From: AC-32 sp963746155
GTDB taxonomy: Bacteria; Actinomycetota; Thermoleophilia; Gaiellales; Gaiellaceae
NCBI GenBank assembly: GCA_963746155.1
Contig: CAVVAB010000012.1
Coordinates: 496,001 to 560,000, forward strand
Direction: 5' to 3'
Length of the DNA stretch: 64,000 nt
Within the stretch, counting starts at the first letter, position 1; each line of letters begins with the position of its first letter. Below the pieces are notes generated by a model. It saw nothing but the letters and a program-made list of their open reading frames with translations. It had not been told where the DNA came from and did no database searches. Below are positions 7,696-15,775 of this stretch, one piece after another. The translations under genes and the position numbers were made by a program.

Positions 7696-9099
7696 ATGCA
7701 GGGGACGAGCTACGGAAACCTCGAGGAATTGCTGCAGGCAATCGGCAGTCCGGTCGACCTGGCGCGCAACTCGCAGATCGGGCCATATGTCTACCCGGCG
7801 GTGGCGGCGGAATTCTCGAACTGGCGGGACGAGCAGGTCGCCTGGCGGGACGGGTGCGCGCTCTTCAACCAGTCGCACCACATGACCGACCTCTACATCA
7901 AGGGCCCCGACGTCCTCAAGCTGCTCTCCGCTCTCGGCGTCAACACGTTCGACACCTTCGCCGTCAACAAGGCCAAGCAATTCGTGGCCTGCAATCCCGA
8001 CGGCTACGTGATCGGCGACGGGATCCTGTTCTTCCTCGACGAGAACAGCGTCAGCCTGGTGGGCCGGCCCTCCGCCCACAACTGGGTGCAGTACCACGCC
8101 GAGACCGGCGACTACGACGTCGAGGTCGAGCGCGACGAGCGGACGGCCGTGAACCCGACCGGGCGGCGCAGGCTCTACCGGTTCCAGGTCCAGGGCCCGA
8201 CCGCGATGGACGTGATGGAGGCCGTGACCGGCGGGAAGCTGCCCGAGATCAAGTTCTTCAACATGGGCGAGATCACGATCGCCGGACACAAGGTCCGCGC
8301 GCTGCACCACGGCATGTCCGGCGCGCCCGGGCTCGAGCTCTTCGGGCCGTGGGAGGAAGGCGAGGAGGTCGAGGCCGCGCTCGTCGAGTCGGGTGAGAGC
8401 CACGGGCTCAAGCGGGTTGGCTCGCGGGTCTACGCGACGAACACGCTCGAGTCGGGCTGGATCCCGTGCCCGCTGCCCGCGATCTTCACCGGAGACGAGC
8501 TGAAGGCCTACCGCGAGTGGCTCCCCGCGAACGGCTACGAGGGCACGGGCTCGCTCGGCGGCAGCTTCTACTCGGACTCGATCGAGGACTACTACCTCAC
8601 GCCTCACGATCTCGGCTACTGGCCGTTCGTGAAGTTCGACCACGACTTCGTCGGCAAGGAGGCGCTCGAGAAGATGGCCGACGCGCCCGGCCGCAAGAAG
8701 GTCACGCTGGCCTGGAACGGCGAGGACGTCGCCGGCGCGCTGGGGACGATGTTCGAGAAGGGCGACGCGGTGAAGTACATCGACCTGCCGCTGTCCAACT
8801 ACTCGACGTGGCCCTACGACCGCGTGATGCACGGCGACCAGCAGATCGGCCTCTCGACGTTCTCCGGGTACAGCTACAACGAGCGCTCGATGCTCTCGCT
8901 GGCCATGGTCGACGTCGACGTCGAGATCGGCGCCGAGGTGGTGCTCGTCTGGGGCGAGGAGAACGGCGGCTCGGCGAAGCCGGTCGTCGAGCGGCACGTG
9001 CAGGCCGAGATCCGCGCGGTCGTCAGCCCGTGCCCGTACTCCGAGGTGGCCCGCACGACTTACGCCGAAGGCTGGAGGACGAAGGCGGCAGTCGCCTAA
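7696..9099 (+). CDS. ligM: Aryl methyl ether O-demethylase (LigM/DesA type, THF-dependent)
   Basis: A 467-residue GcvT-fold (aminomethyltransferase-like) protein. LigM and DesA transfer the methyl of vanillate, 3-O-methylgallate or syringate to tetrahydrofolate, giving 5-methyl-THF and the free phenol. Length equals LigM (about 471), and LigM-like segments are clear: ALFNQSHHMTDLYIKGPD near residue 56, YATNTLESGWIPCPLPAIFT near 250, SFYSDSIEDYYLTPHDLGYW near 300. Glycine-cleavage T proteins are shorter and lack these. ATG 7696 has a strong Shine-Dalgarno (ACGGAGGGA); a GTG 24 nt upstream is less likely. MetF-MetV and formate-THF ligase for the resulting C1 unit lie at 43.9-47.1 kb. Vanillate versus syringate preference is not decidable here. 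Confidence 0.9.
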   Translation: MQGTSYGNLEELLQAIGSPVDLARNSQIGPYVYPAVAAEFSNWRDEQVAWRDGCALFNQSHHMTDLYIKGPDVLKLLSALGVNTFDTFAVNKAKQFVACNPDGYVIGDGILFFLDENSVSLVGRPSAHNWVQYHAETGDYDVEVERDERTAVNPTGRRRLYRFQVQGPTAMDVMEAVTGGKLPEIKFFNMGEITIAGHKVRALHHGMSGAPGLELFGPWEEGEEVEAALVESGESHGLKRVGSRVYATNTLESGWIPCPLPAIFTGDELKAYREWLPANGYEGTGSLGGSFYSDSIEDYYLTPHDLGYWPFVKFDHDFVGKEALEKMADAPGRKKVTLAWNGEDVAGALGTMFEKGDAVKYIDLPLSNYSTWPYDRVMHGDQQIGLSTFSGYSYNERSMLSLAMVDVDVEIGAEVVLVWGEENGGSAKPVVERHVQAEIRAVVSPCPYSEVARTTYAEGWRTKAAVA

Positions 9100-9102
9100 T
9101 CA

Positions 9103-9762
9103 TCAATACGCGTCGATGACCTGGGTTGAGCCGTCGTCGTACGTGACGATCAAGCTGTCGGGCGGCCCATGCAGTTCGAAGAAGAAGGCGTTGTTCCTCA
9201 GGACGCCCTCCTCACGGTTGCCGCCTGTGACCAGTTCGACCCTGGTTACACGATCGGGAGCAAGACCGGCCAGATAACCGTCTGCCGACGCGTTCGCCTT
9301 GGTAGGCGTCCTGGACAGGAAGACGACCGGTGCCTGGTCGTCGAAGGTATCCACGCAGCCGGCAAGACCGGACGTATCCAGGTAGCAGACGCGCTTCTTC
9401 GCGGTAGTCGCGGCGTACACGTCGAGCTTCATCGACCCTACGCCCGCGAGAAGCTGGTGGGCATGTCCAGAGTCGACCGCGCCAGGGATTAGTGCCTCCG
9501 GAACGGCTTTCCCTCCCGCGCCGACGTTAGCTCCGCCTGTGTCGTTGAGTTCGCTAGCCGCGATCGTAAGGGCCGCCGATAGTGGCACAGTGGCGGTCGC
9601 CGTCAAGGCGGCCATCGAATCGGCGGCCGCTATCGGCGCGACGTGCGTCTGGGGGGCCGAGTCCGCTCCGTGGCCGGAGGACGCCCATGCGGCGACGGCC
9701 GCTACAAGAACACCTGCGGCGGCGAGTCCTGTCCAGAAGTGGCGGTTCCTTAGTGCGGTCAC
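9103..9762 (-). CDS. Exported hypothetical protein, paralogue of the gene at 11025
   Basis: A 219-residue protein with a signal or anchor segment (WTGLAAAGVLVAAVAAWA, residues 10-27) and an extracytoplasmic domain. The C-terminal part resembles the 11025-11612 product: G-L-A-P-D-R-V-T-x-V here against G-I-A-A-D-Q-V-S-x-V there, followed by an Asn, and DDGSTQVID against LDGSDAVVE near the end. GTG 9762 has a strong Shine-Dalgarno (GGGAGGAG). Last of three co-directional genes (gaps 28 and 46 bp). No family assigned; linkage to the sigma/anti-sigma pair suggests a cell-surface stress or sensing role (inference). Confidence 0.75.
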   Translation of the reverse strand: MTALRNRHFWTGLAAAGVLVAAVAAWASSGHGADSAPQTHVAPIAAADSMAALTATATVPLSAALTIAASELNDTGGANVGAGGKAVPEALIPGAVDSGHAHQLLAGVGSMKLDVYAATTAKKRVCYLDTSGLAGCVDTFDDQAPVVFLSRTPTKANASADGYLAGLAPDRVTRVELVTGGNREEGVLRNNAFFFELHGPPDSLIVTYDDGSTQVIDAY

Positions 9763-9790
9763 AGTTCTCTCCTCCCTCTAGACACACCGG

Positions 9791-10159
9791 CTACGTATGA
9801 GTTGTTTGACACGTCCAGATGACCGTCGAGTTGTCGTTGTGGTTATGACAAAAGGCCATGGCGTATCCGGCGTTGCGGCTATCGAGCGTGGGATTGGCGG
9901 TGCCTGTGACTTCATTGAGATCACAGATCTGAGGGGTGCAGTAGTACAAGCCCCAGAGGTACCCCTGCTCGTGCCAGACCTTGTTGAAGTCTCTAGGTGC
10001 GTAACCGACGGTGTTGAACCGGCCACCGACTCCGTTGATGCCCTGTGCGTAAGTGAAGGTCACGGAAGCGAATGCGATCGCAACGAACACAAGGAACGCA
10101 GCACCAACAAGTGCGCAAAGCGCCGCGGTGCGCGAGAACCACCTAGGGAAGCTGAGCAC
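9791..10159 (-). CDS. Exported hypothetical protein, cysteine-containing
   Basis: A 122-residue protein with an N-terminal hydrophobic export segment (AALCALVGAAFLVFVAIAFA) cleavable near residue 32. The mature part has four cysteines (YYCTPQICDLNEV, AMAFCHNHND, WTCQTTHT), so disulfides are plausible. GTG 10159 has an AGGAGGACATC ribosome site. I recognise no family. Middle gene of the exported-protein operon read by the promoter near 10865. Confidence 0.72.
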   Translation of the reverse strand: MLSFPRWFSRTAALCALVGAAFLVFVAIAFASVTFTYAQGINGVGGRFNTVGYAPRDFNKVWHEQGYLWGLYYCTPQICDLNEVTGTANPTLDSRNAGYAMAFCHNHNDNSTVIWTCQTTHT

Positions 10160-10205
10160 GATGTCCTCCTAACGTCCGACGGAGTTATCAGGTCGTCAAG
10201 GCGCT

Positions 10206-10814
10206 TCAGAGCGTTTCGTAACAGGCGTTCCATGCTTGTGGATCGCTGCCCAGGTTCTGGACCTGCCAGCGCCAGTTGTTGGAGGTAGTGCTCTGGGAGC
10301 CGCCGCCGCCCTGCGAGCTTCCGTCATAGAGCGCCTTGTCGTCGCTGAGGCGCCGGATGTACCAGTGAAACGGCTCGTTCGACGAGCTGCCCGACCAGTA
10401 CCAGTAGTTCGAGTACTCGTACGTCGTCGAGGCGTAGACGTGGTAACCGATGTAACCGCTCGAGGGAACGCGCTGGCAGCCATTCGCATCTGGCTGGGCC
10501 GGAGCGGGGACCTGGTCACTGCTCGTCCAGACCTTGTCGCCAGGCCGGTATGGGCGAATCGGGGAGAGGATGATCTGGAGCGCGACCGGGTCGGGCGCGA
10601 CAAACGGAATCGTCGCTCCGGGCGGGGGCACGCTGTCCGAGTTGCTCCAGACCTGGTCGCCCGGCTGGTAGGTAGCCGGCGAGGGCGGGAGCCCCGAGCT
10701 GGCAGCCTCTGACCCAGCCGCCGCGGGGGCCGCGAGCGGCAGAGCCAGCAGCGTGAGCAGCACGGCAGCGGCGAGCGCGGCTCGGCAGCGGAGAGAGGAT
10801 GATCTTGCTTTCAC
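10206..10814 (-). CDS. Secreted protein with a duplicated PGDxVWxxSDxVP motif
   Basis: About 202 residues. The signal peptide (LAAAVLLTLLALPLAAPAAA) is followed by two copies of a short motif, YQPGDQVWSNSDSVPPPG and YRPGDKVWTSSDQVPAPA, about 45 residues apart, then an aromatic-rich domain (TYEYSNYWYWSG, EPFHWYIRRLSDDKALYDG) with two cysteines. GTG 10814 has GGAG 6 nt upstream; an ATG at 10841 would add nine residues but lacks a site. The start lies inside a 173-bp repeat shared with the region before the 11025 gene. Function unknown. Confidence 0.73.
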   Translation of the reverse strand: MKARSSSLRCRAALAAAVLLTLLALPLAAPAAAGSEAASSGLPPSPATYQPGDQVWSNSDSVPPPGATIPFVAPDPVALQIILSPIRPYRPGDKVWTSSDQVPAPAQPDANGCQRVPSSGYIGYHVYASTTYEYSNYWYWSGSSSNEPFHWYIRRLSDDKALYDGSSQGGGGSQSTTSNNWRWQVQNLGSDPQAWNACYETL

Positions 10815-10974
10815 GGGCTCTCCTTCGATGCGAACTTCCACAAGGAACTCGTCCGAGCCGTCGTGAAAGTAACGCGACGCTAGCGCGCGATCGGCCGCAG
10901 CTCGCGCGCGGCGTGGATCACCGTGGCGGGATCGGGCCCGGTGAGCGTTATGTAGAGGCGCTGAGCGCGAGCTG
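10801..10974. repeat. Direct repeat copy A (promoter plus 3' end of anti-sigma gene)
   Basis: Aligns with 11646-11820 at roughly 85 percent by eye, 845 bp apart. It covers the start of the 10206 gene, its upstream region with the 9-mer GAAAGTAAC (10865-10873), and a remnant of an anti-sigma C-terminus. Confidence 0.85.
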
Positions 10975-10975
10975 A
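10880..10975 (-). pseudogene. Remnant of an anti-sigma gene 3' end
   Basis: On the minus strand this reads RAQRLYITLTGPDPATVIH, then AARELRPIAR and TAG at the position homologous to the stop of the 11726-12916 gene (RAQRLYITLIGPDPRTLIQ, AARDLRPITR). The rest of the gene is missing. It is left over from a tandem duplication of the exported-protein/anti-sigma unit. Confidence 0.75.
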
Positions 10976-11024
10976 CCGTGACAATTCGAAGTGTCCAACA
11001 ACCGCTGAAGGCAAACTCTTCGAG

Positions 11025-11612
11025 CTAGCCGACGGTCTTTCGCTCGACTACAGCATCCGACCCATCAAGCGCCACGATTGCCACCGCATCGCTTGGAATC
11101 GCATCACGCGCGAAGCGATAGGAATTGTCGGCAACTGAGACGGTCACGAGCGAGCCGTCCTTCCGTTCGATTCCGACGGCCGATACCTGGTCTGCCGCAA
11201 TCCCCTCCACGGCGACGAGGCGAGGCATCGAGCCATCGGACCGATTGATCGCAAAGAGAGACATGTCCATAAGGGCCGTCGGCATCTCCGGCCCGGAGTG
11301 GAGACACGCCAGTGAGAGGAGCGCGGCGTCGCTGCCGAGCGCGTAGCACGCGTGTCCGTCCGCGCCCACAGCGCGGTAGTACCCGTGATCACCACTTTGG
11401 CCGAGTAGGTAGAGCTGATCGGTTGCCCCGGAAACGGTAAGAGCCTTTCGTTGCTGATCAGTCATGAGCTGCGACGGGACCCGGACTCCTTGCCGGACTG
11501 TGAAGGGCGTGGTTGAACTGTCACTCCTTGACGATGCGACGGCGAAAGCCAACCCCGCCGCTGCCATCCCGATTACGACGAGCGCCGCAAACATCGACCT
11601 GCGTTTCGTCAC
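11025..11612 (-). CDS. Exported hypothetical protein of the sigma-factor cluster
   Basis: About 195 residues with an export segment (MFAALVVIGMAAAGLAFAVA) and a domain ending SDAVAIVALDGSDAVVERKTVG. It is a distant paralogue of the 9103-9762 product. GTG 11612 is preferred because GGAGG lies 9 nt upstream; an in-frame ATG at 11630 is possible. It sits just downstream of the anti-sigma gene, and its upstream region is the second copy of the 173-bp repeat, so it probably shares control with the 10206 operon. Two cysteines are present (HACYALGS, SLACLHSG). Confidence 0.75.
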   Translation of the reverse strand: MTKRRSMFAALVVIGMAAAGLAFAVASSRSDSSTTPFTVRQGVRVPSQLMTDQQRKALTVSGATDQLYLLGQSGDHGYYRAVGADGHACYALGSDAALLSLACLHSGPEMPTALMDMSLFAINRSDGSMPRLVAVEGIAADQVSAVGIERKDGSLVTVSVADNSYRFARDAIPSDAVAIVALDGSDAVVERKTVG

Positions 11613-11645
11613 GTGCGTCACCCTCCTCATCAGAACATCCCAGTT

Positions 11646-11820
11646 GATCTTGCGTTCACGCCGCTCTTTTCGATGCGAACTTCCCACAAGGAACTCGTCC
11701 GAGCCGCCGCGAAAGTAACCCGACGCTAGCGGGTGATCGGCCGCAGGTCGCGCGCGGCCTGTATCAGCGTCCTCGGATCGGGCCCGATGAGCGTTATGTA
11801 GAGGCGCTGAGCGCGAAGCT
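11646..11820. repeat. Direct repeat copy B
   Basis: Counterpart of 10801-10974. It spans the last ~95 bp of the anti-sigma gene, its stop, the GAAAGTAAC 9-mer (11711-11719) and the leader of the 11025 gene. Confidence 0.85.
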
Positions 11821-12916
11821 GTCCAAGCCAGCCGCCGCCAATCGTGACGAGCTGCATCGAGCCTTCCGGTGGGGCCGGGTCGAAGCCAAAGGTGAGACGG
11901 CCGCTGAACGCGTAAGCGGGAAGCGGCTGGCGCGCCTCGCGGATCTCGACAACCCCCACGCCTCGCGGCATGCGGTACGTGAGCGCGATGCCAGGCGATC
12001 GAAACGGTCGGCGGCGCGCGCTGGGCGGATAGACGCTCACGAGCCGCTCGAGCCTCAGCGCGGCGAGGCGGAGATCGCCCGAGGCACGGCCGAGCCAGAG
12101 CGCCGGTGTGCCGAGCAGCCTTGCAGCTTCGGACGGAGAGCTGCGCTGCTGGCTGAGTACGCCGCCGCCGGAAGGTGCTGGCGGCTGCCGTCGCGGCGCC
12201 TTGAAGTCGGCGGACGAGAAGCGAATGCTCTCGATCCGGGCGATCCTCCAGCGGGTTCCCTCCCGCTTCTGAATCACCACGGGCAGGAAACTCTCTGCGT
12301 CGACGGCAACCTGCTCGCCTGACCGGAGACCGAGCCACCGCACCGGGCGGCCGTCGATGACGGCAGAGCCGAGGTCACGCACGAGGCCCCGCCGCAGCGC
12401 TTCTCGGTAGCCGGTCAGGAAGAGCGCGAGCGCCGGATCGAGCCGCCAGCCGGGCTTCTTTGCCAACGCTTCCCTAGTGCCGAGCGCATCGGCGATCACA
12501 GCGCCGTTGCGCCGCTCGACCACATGCAGCCCGCGGGTCCGCTCGTCGAACCACGACTCGACGTTCAGCCGCGCGGACACCTGGCGCCCGGTCGACAGGT
12601 CGACCGTGCGATCGTCCTCGACCGAGCGCACGACGACTGCGTGCAGTACGGGCTGGCGGCCAATGGCGGCGAGCGCACGGTCGCTCAGGCTCGGTCCGTG
12701 GCCGCCAGTCGCGATGACCAGGCCGATCGCGACGCCGACCGCTGCGACAGCCGCCGCGGCGATGCCAGGAGCGAGGAGCGGTCGGCGTCGCCGACGTGCA
12801 GAGCTCGGCTCATCGGCCAGCGCCGCCACCCGCTCCGCGAGGCGCACAAGCTCGGGATCGTCGCGGAGGACCTCGAGCACCTCGCGCGGCAACTGTTCAC
12901 CTCTCTCCCGGATCAC
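11726..12916 (-). CDS. Anti-sigma-factor-like membrane protein
   Basis: A 396-residue protein. Residues 1-45 are cytoplasmic and charged, one transmembrane helix follows (GIAAAAVAAVGVAIGLVIAT, about 51-70), and the large C-terminal part is extracytoplasmic. It overlaps the sigma gene by 4 bp (ATGA), the usual arrangement of a sigma factor and its anti-sigma partner. No ZAS (HxxxCxxC) motif is visible, so it is not a zinc anti-sigma factor of the RsrA class. The outer domain resembles sensor domains of large actinobacterial anti-sigma proteins only in layout. Its 3' end is duplicated at 10880-10975. Confidence 0.75.
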   Translation of the reverse strand: MIRERGEQLPREVLEVLRDDPELVRLAERVAALADEPSSARRRRRPLLAPGIAAAAVAAVGVAIGLVIATGGHGPSLSDRALAAIGRQPVLHAVVVRSVEDDRTVDLSTGRQVSARLNVESWFDERTRGLHVVERRNGAVIADALGTREALAKKPGWRLDPALALFLTGYREALRRGLVRDLGSAVIDGRPVRWLGLRSGEQVAVDAESFLPVVIQKREGTRWRIARIESIRFSSADFKAPRRQPPAPSGGGVLSQQRSSPSEAARLLGTPALWLGRASGDLRLAALRLERLVSVYPPSARRRPFRSPGIALTYRMPRGVGVVEIREARQPLPAYAFSGRLTFGFDPAPPEGSMQLVTIGGGWLGQLRAQRLYITLIGPDPRTLIQAARDLRPITR

Positions 12917-13422
12917 GGCGGGTATCCCTCCCCGCGCAGGAGCTGGCGGAGCGATTCCATCCCGCGCCGGAAGCGCATCTTCACCGCCCCTTCCGACAGC
13001 CCCAGGTCGGCCGCGATGTCCCGGAAGCTGCGGCCACGCCAGAGCCGCTGGATGACCACCTCGCGTTGCCCGTCCGGAACCTGGGGGAGCACGTGCCGGA
13101 GCGTCTCGGCCAGCTCGTCGTCAGCGGAGGCCGCCCGCTCTGGACCGGCGGCAGACTTCTCGAGCGCCTCCTGCCGGCGGTGCCTGCGCCGCAGCTCGTC
13201 GACCCAGCGACGGTGCGCCACCGCGAGCAGCCACGGCAACAGCGGACGCTCGTCTCGCTCGAGTTGTCCCTCTGCCGCTGCTGCATCCGCAAACACCCGT
13301 TGGGTCAGCTCCTCCGCCTCGGCGGGATCCCCAGTCCGACGAAGCAGATACCGGTACACCTCGCCGTAGTAGCGCCGAAACGCCTCCTCGGCTGGGCGCC
13401 CCATCATCTGTTTCTCGCTCAT
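12913..13422 (-). CDS. ECF-type RNA polymerase sigma factor
   Basis: A 169-residue sigma-70-family protein with region 2 (YYGEVYRYLLRRTGDPAEAE, then LLPWLLAVAHRRWVDELRR) and region 4 (GRSFRDIAADLGLSEGAVKM, RFRRGMESLRQLL), no region 1 or 3, as in ECF factors. Stop and start overlap with the anti-sigma gene, implying coupled translation. The ATG lacks a Shine-Dalgarno; TACTTT ends 8 nt upstream, so it is probably leaderless. The same 9-mer, GTTACTTTC, precedes the exported-protein genes, which may reflect shared or autoregulated transcription (inference). Confidence 0.9.
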   Translation of the reverse strand: MSEKQMMGRPAEEAFRRYYGEVYRYLLRRTGDPAEAEELTQRVFADAAAAEGQLERDERPLLPWLLAVAHRRWVDELRRRHRRQEALEKSAAGPERAASADDELAETLRHVLPQVPDGQREVVIQRLWRGRSFRDIAADLGLSEGAVKMRFRRGMESLRQLLRGEGYPP

Positions 13423-13429
13423 CCGGCCT

Positions 13430-13438
13430 GAAAGTAAC
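13430..13438 (-). promoter_or_regulatory. GTTACTTTC motif upstream of the sigma gene
   Basis: GTTACTTTC (minus strand) also occurs at 10865-10873 and 11711-11719 before exported-protein genes. It contains a -10-like TACTTT 8 nt before the sigma ATG. Confidence 0.4.
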
Positions 13439-13459
13439 TTTCTGCCTGAGCGACCGGCG

Positions 13460-14329
13460 CTATGCCGGCCTGAGCCCGAGCAGCCTCGCCGCGTTCTCCT
13501 TCAGGATCAGCGGCCGCACCTCGTCCTTGAACGGCGCCTCGGCGAAGTCCGCCAGCCAGCGCTCGGGCGTGAGCAGCGGGAAGTCGGAGCCGAACAGCAC
13601 CTTCTCGCGCAGCTGCGTGTTCGCGTACTGCACGAGCTGAGGCGGGAAGTACTTCGGCGACCAGCCGGAGAGGTCGATCCAGACGTTCGCCTTGTGGAGG
13701 CAGATCGAGATCGCCTCGTCCTGCCAGGGGAACGACGGGTGCGCGAGCACGATCTGGAGGGTCGGGAAATCGGCCGCGACGTCGTCCAGGGGGAGCGGGT
13801 TCGAGTACTTGAGGTGCAGCCCGCCGCCGCCGGGCAGGCCTGTGCCGATCCCGCTGTGGCCCGTGTGGAAGAGCGCGGGCAGCCCCGCCTCGGCGATCAC
13901 CTCGTAGAGCGGGTATGCCGCGCGGTCGTTCGGGAGGAACTCCTGCAGGTTCGGATGGAACTTGAATCCCTTCACGCCGTGTTCGTCGATCAGCCGCCTC
14001 GCGCGCTCGACGGCGTCGGCGCGTGACGGGTCCACGCTTCCGAACGGGATCAGGACGTCCGGGTTGGCGCGGGCCGCGTCCGCGACCTCCTCGCTCGGGA
14101 TCTGCGGACGGCCGCTTCGGGTCTCCCAGTCGACCGTGAACAGGACGGCCGCCATGTTCCGCGCGCGGTAGTACTCGGCGACGTCGTCGACGGTCGGCAG
14201 CGGCTCGTCGCTGTTGAAGTAGCGCGCAGCCGCGGCGCGGAGCTCGGGCGGGAGCGGATCGTGGCCGTCCCGCGTGAGCTCGGTGTGCACGTGGACGTCG
14301 ATGGCGGTCACGGCGTCGACGTCGATCAC
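13460..14329 (-). CDS. Amidohydrolase (Amidohydro_2 family)
   Basis: A 289-residue TIM-barrel metal hydrolase. It starts with the metal-binding HxH in AIDVHVHTEL, then has KGFKFHPNLQEF, ALFHTGHSG, VLAHPSFPWQDEA and the terminal metal-site segment LFGSDFPLLTPERWLADF. This family includes decarboxylases of hydroxybenzoates, lactone hydrolases and CouO-like aryl beta-ketoacyl-CoA hydrolases; the substrate cannot be fixed here. GTG 14329 overlaps the amidase stop (GTGA), confirming the start and a two-gene operon. Given the neighbourhood, an aromatic-catabolic role is likely. Confidence 0.83.
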   Translation of the reverse strand: MIDVDAVTAIDVHVHTELTRDGHDPLPPELRAAAARYFNSDEPLPTVDDVAEYYRARNMAAVLFTVDWETRSGRPQIPSEEVADAARANPDVLIPFGSVDPSRADAVERARRLIDEHGVKGFKFHPNLQEFLPNDRAAYPLYEVIAEAGLPALFHTGHSGIGTGLPGGGGLHLKYSNPLPLDDVAADFPTLQIVLAHPSFPWQDEAISICLHKANVWIDLSGWSPKYFPPQLVQYANTQLREKVLFGSDFPLLTPERWLADFAEAPFKDEVRPLILKENAARLLGLRPA

Positions 14330-15675
14330 GGCGGCGACACCTCCCCGAGCTCGTCCTGCAGCGCCGCGCCGGCGGCGAGCAGGTCCCATTCCGTCCCCGG
14401 CGGACCGATGAGCGAGACGCTGGTCGGCAGCCCACTCCGGCTGCCCAAGCCGGAGGGAAGCGCCACGACCGGGAGTCCCGTCCAGTTCCAGTAGTGCGTG
14501 AGTGAGATCTCGGCGTAGTCGGTGAACGCCGCGTCGTAGCCGCTCCCTCGCTTGTGGGGGACGATCGGCACCGTCGGCTCGACAACCGCGTCAATCCGTT
14601 GCTCGTCGAACCAGTCGACCCAGCGCCACGCATCCTCGGCGCGCTGTTGTTGCGCGGCGAAGTACTCCTCGCCCGTCATGTTCGCGTTCTCGGCGTGTTC
14701 GAGGAAGCCGCGGATCGAGGGCCGATAGCTGTCGCGCTGATCGTCGAACCTGCGATGCCAGGTCAGCATCTCGGTGCAGATCATGTCGAGCGAGACCGCG
14801 ACGTCGAGGGGCACATCAGGGGGCGGCACTTCGACGACCGGGAGCGCGGCGAGTGCGCGTTCGAACCCGTCGGCGACATCGGGATCGAGGTCTGCGATCC
14901 GCGGCGAGACGGCAACGCGTTCGAGCGGCCGGCGCGACGATGGTGGTACCACGCCCGCCATCGCCTCGAGCAGCGCCTCGCAGTCGCGGACCGTGCGAGC
15001 CATAGGCCCGGCGTTGTCGAAGGTTGGGCTGAGCGGGACGATCCCGCGGATCGACACGAGGTCTCGGGTCGGCTTGATGGCGCACGTCCCGCACATCGCC
15101 GAAGGAATGCGCACCGAGCCGGCCGTGTCAGTTCCGGTCGCGGCAGGAACCGTTCGGGCCGCAAGCGCCGCGGCGGAGCCGCCGCTCGAGCCGCCGGGCG
15201 AGAGCGCGAGGTTCCAGGGGTTACCGACCTGGTCGGTCGTTCCGCCTGCCGCGAACTCGTGTGTGTGCAGGTGCCCGAGCAGCACCATCCCGGCGGCGGC
15301 CAGCCCCGCCCACGCGTCGCAGTCGCGCTCGGGCACCTCGTCGAGCACCCTGCTCGAGGCCGTCAGCGGCTTGCCGGCCGCGGCGTACAGGTCCTTGAGT
15401 CCGATCGGCACCCCGCACAGCGGCGACGTGTCCTCGCGCGCGCGCGCGAGGACACCATCCGCGCGATCGGCGGCGGCGAGCGCGTCCTCCTCGTAGACGC
15501 GAACCCAGGCGTTGATCGAGCCCGGATCGCCGTCGAACGAGTGCGTTCCGTCGCGCTCTCGGATGCGCGCGAGACATGCCTCGACGAGCTCGCGCGACGA
15601 AAGAGACCGCCCCGAAAGTGCCGCGGCCGCGTCCCTGACGCCGAGGTCGGCCGGATCGGTCACGAGGCCGATCAT
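14326..15675 (-). CDS. Amidase-signature family amidase
   Basis: A 449-residue amidase with the Ser-cisSer-Lys triad: Lys in VPIGLKDLYAAAGKPL (about residue 85), the glycine/serine stretch LALSPGGSSGGSAAALAAR, and the nucleophile in TGTDTAGSVRIPS. Members hydrolyse aryl or alkyl amides to acid and ammonia, or belong to GatA; the single gene with no gatB/C and the downstream amidohydrolase favour a catabolic amidase. ATG 15675 has GGAG nearby; longer starts would add an unstructured arm. Divergent from the ABC-transporter operon. Confidence 0.87.
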   Translation of the reverse strand: MIGLVTDPADLGVRDAAAALSGRSLSSRELVEACLARIRERDGTHSFDGDPGSINAWVRVYEEDALAAADRADGVLARAREDTSPLCGVPIGLKDLYAAAGKPLTASSRVLDEVPERDCDAWAGLAAAGMVLLGHLHTHEFAAGGTTDQVGNPWNLALSPGGSSGGSAAALAARTVPAATGTDTAGSVRIPSAMCGTCAIKPTRDLVSIRGIVPLSPTFDNAGPMARTVRDCEALLEAMAGVVPPSSRRPLERVAVSPRIADLDPDVADGFERALAALPVVEVPPPDVPLDVAVSLDMICTEMLTWHRRFDDQRDSYRPSIRGFLEHAENANMTGEEYFAAQQQRAEDAWRWVDWFDEQRIDAVVEPTVPIVPHKRGSGYDAAFTDYAEISLTHYWNWTGLPVVALPSGLGSRSGLPTSVSLIGPPGTEWDLLAAGAALQDELGEVSPP

Positions 15676-15719
15676 CTCACGCTCCGTCGCCGTGCAGCAG
15701 GCCGCTTGAAAACGCAGTG

Positions 15720-15748
15720 TTGACGCGATCTGGACCGTAAGCTTCAAT
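15720..15748 (+). promoter_or_regulatory. Promoter of the ABC-transporter operon
   Basis: TTGACG (15720-15725), 17 bp, TTCAAT (15743-15748). It predicts a leader of about 95 nt before livK, containing a hairpin (GGTCCG 15776-15781, CGGACC 15787-15792). Confidence 0.5.
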
Positions 15749-15775
15749 TCACGCAGGCTCACGGGGTCTGCTGCG

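Noticed and set aside
10865..13438. GTTACTTTC as a proven ECF promoter
   Set aside because: Two of its three copies come from one duplication, and it also contains a -10-like TACTTT, so evidence is thin; kept only as a candidate motif.
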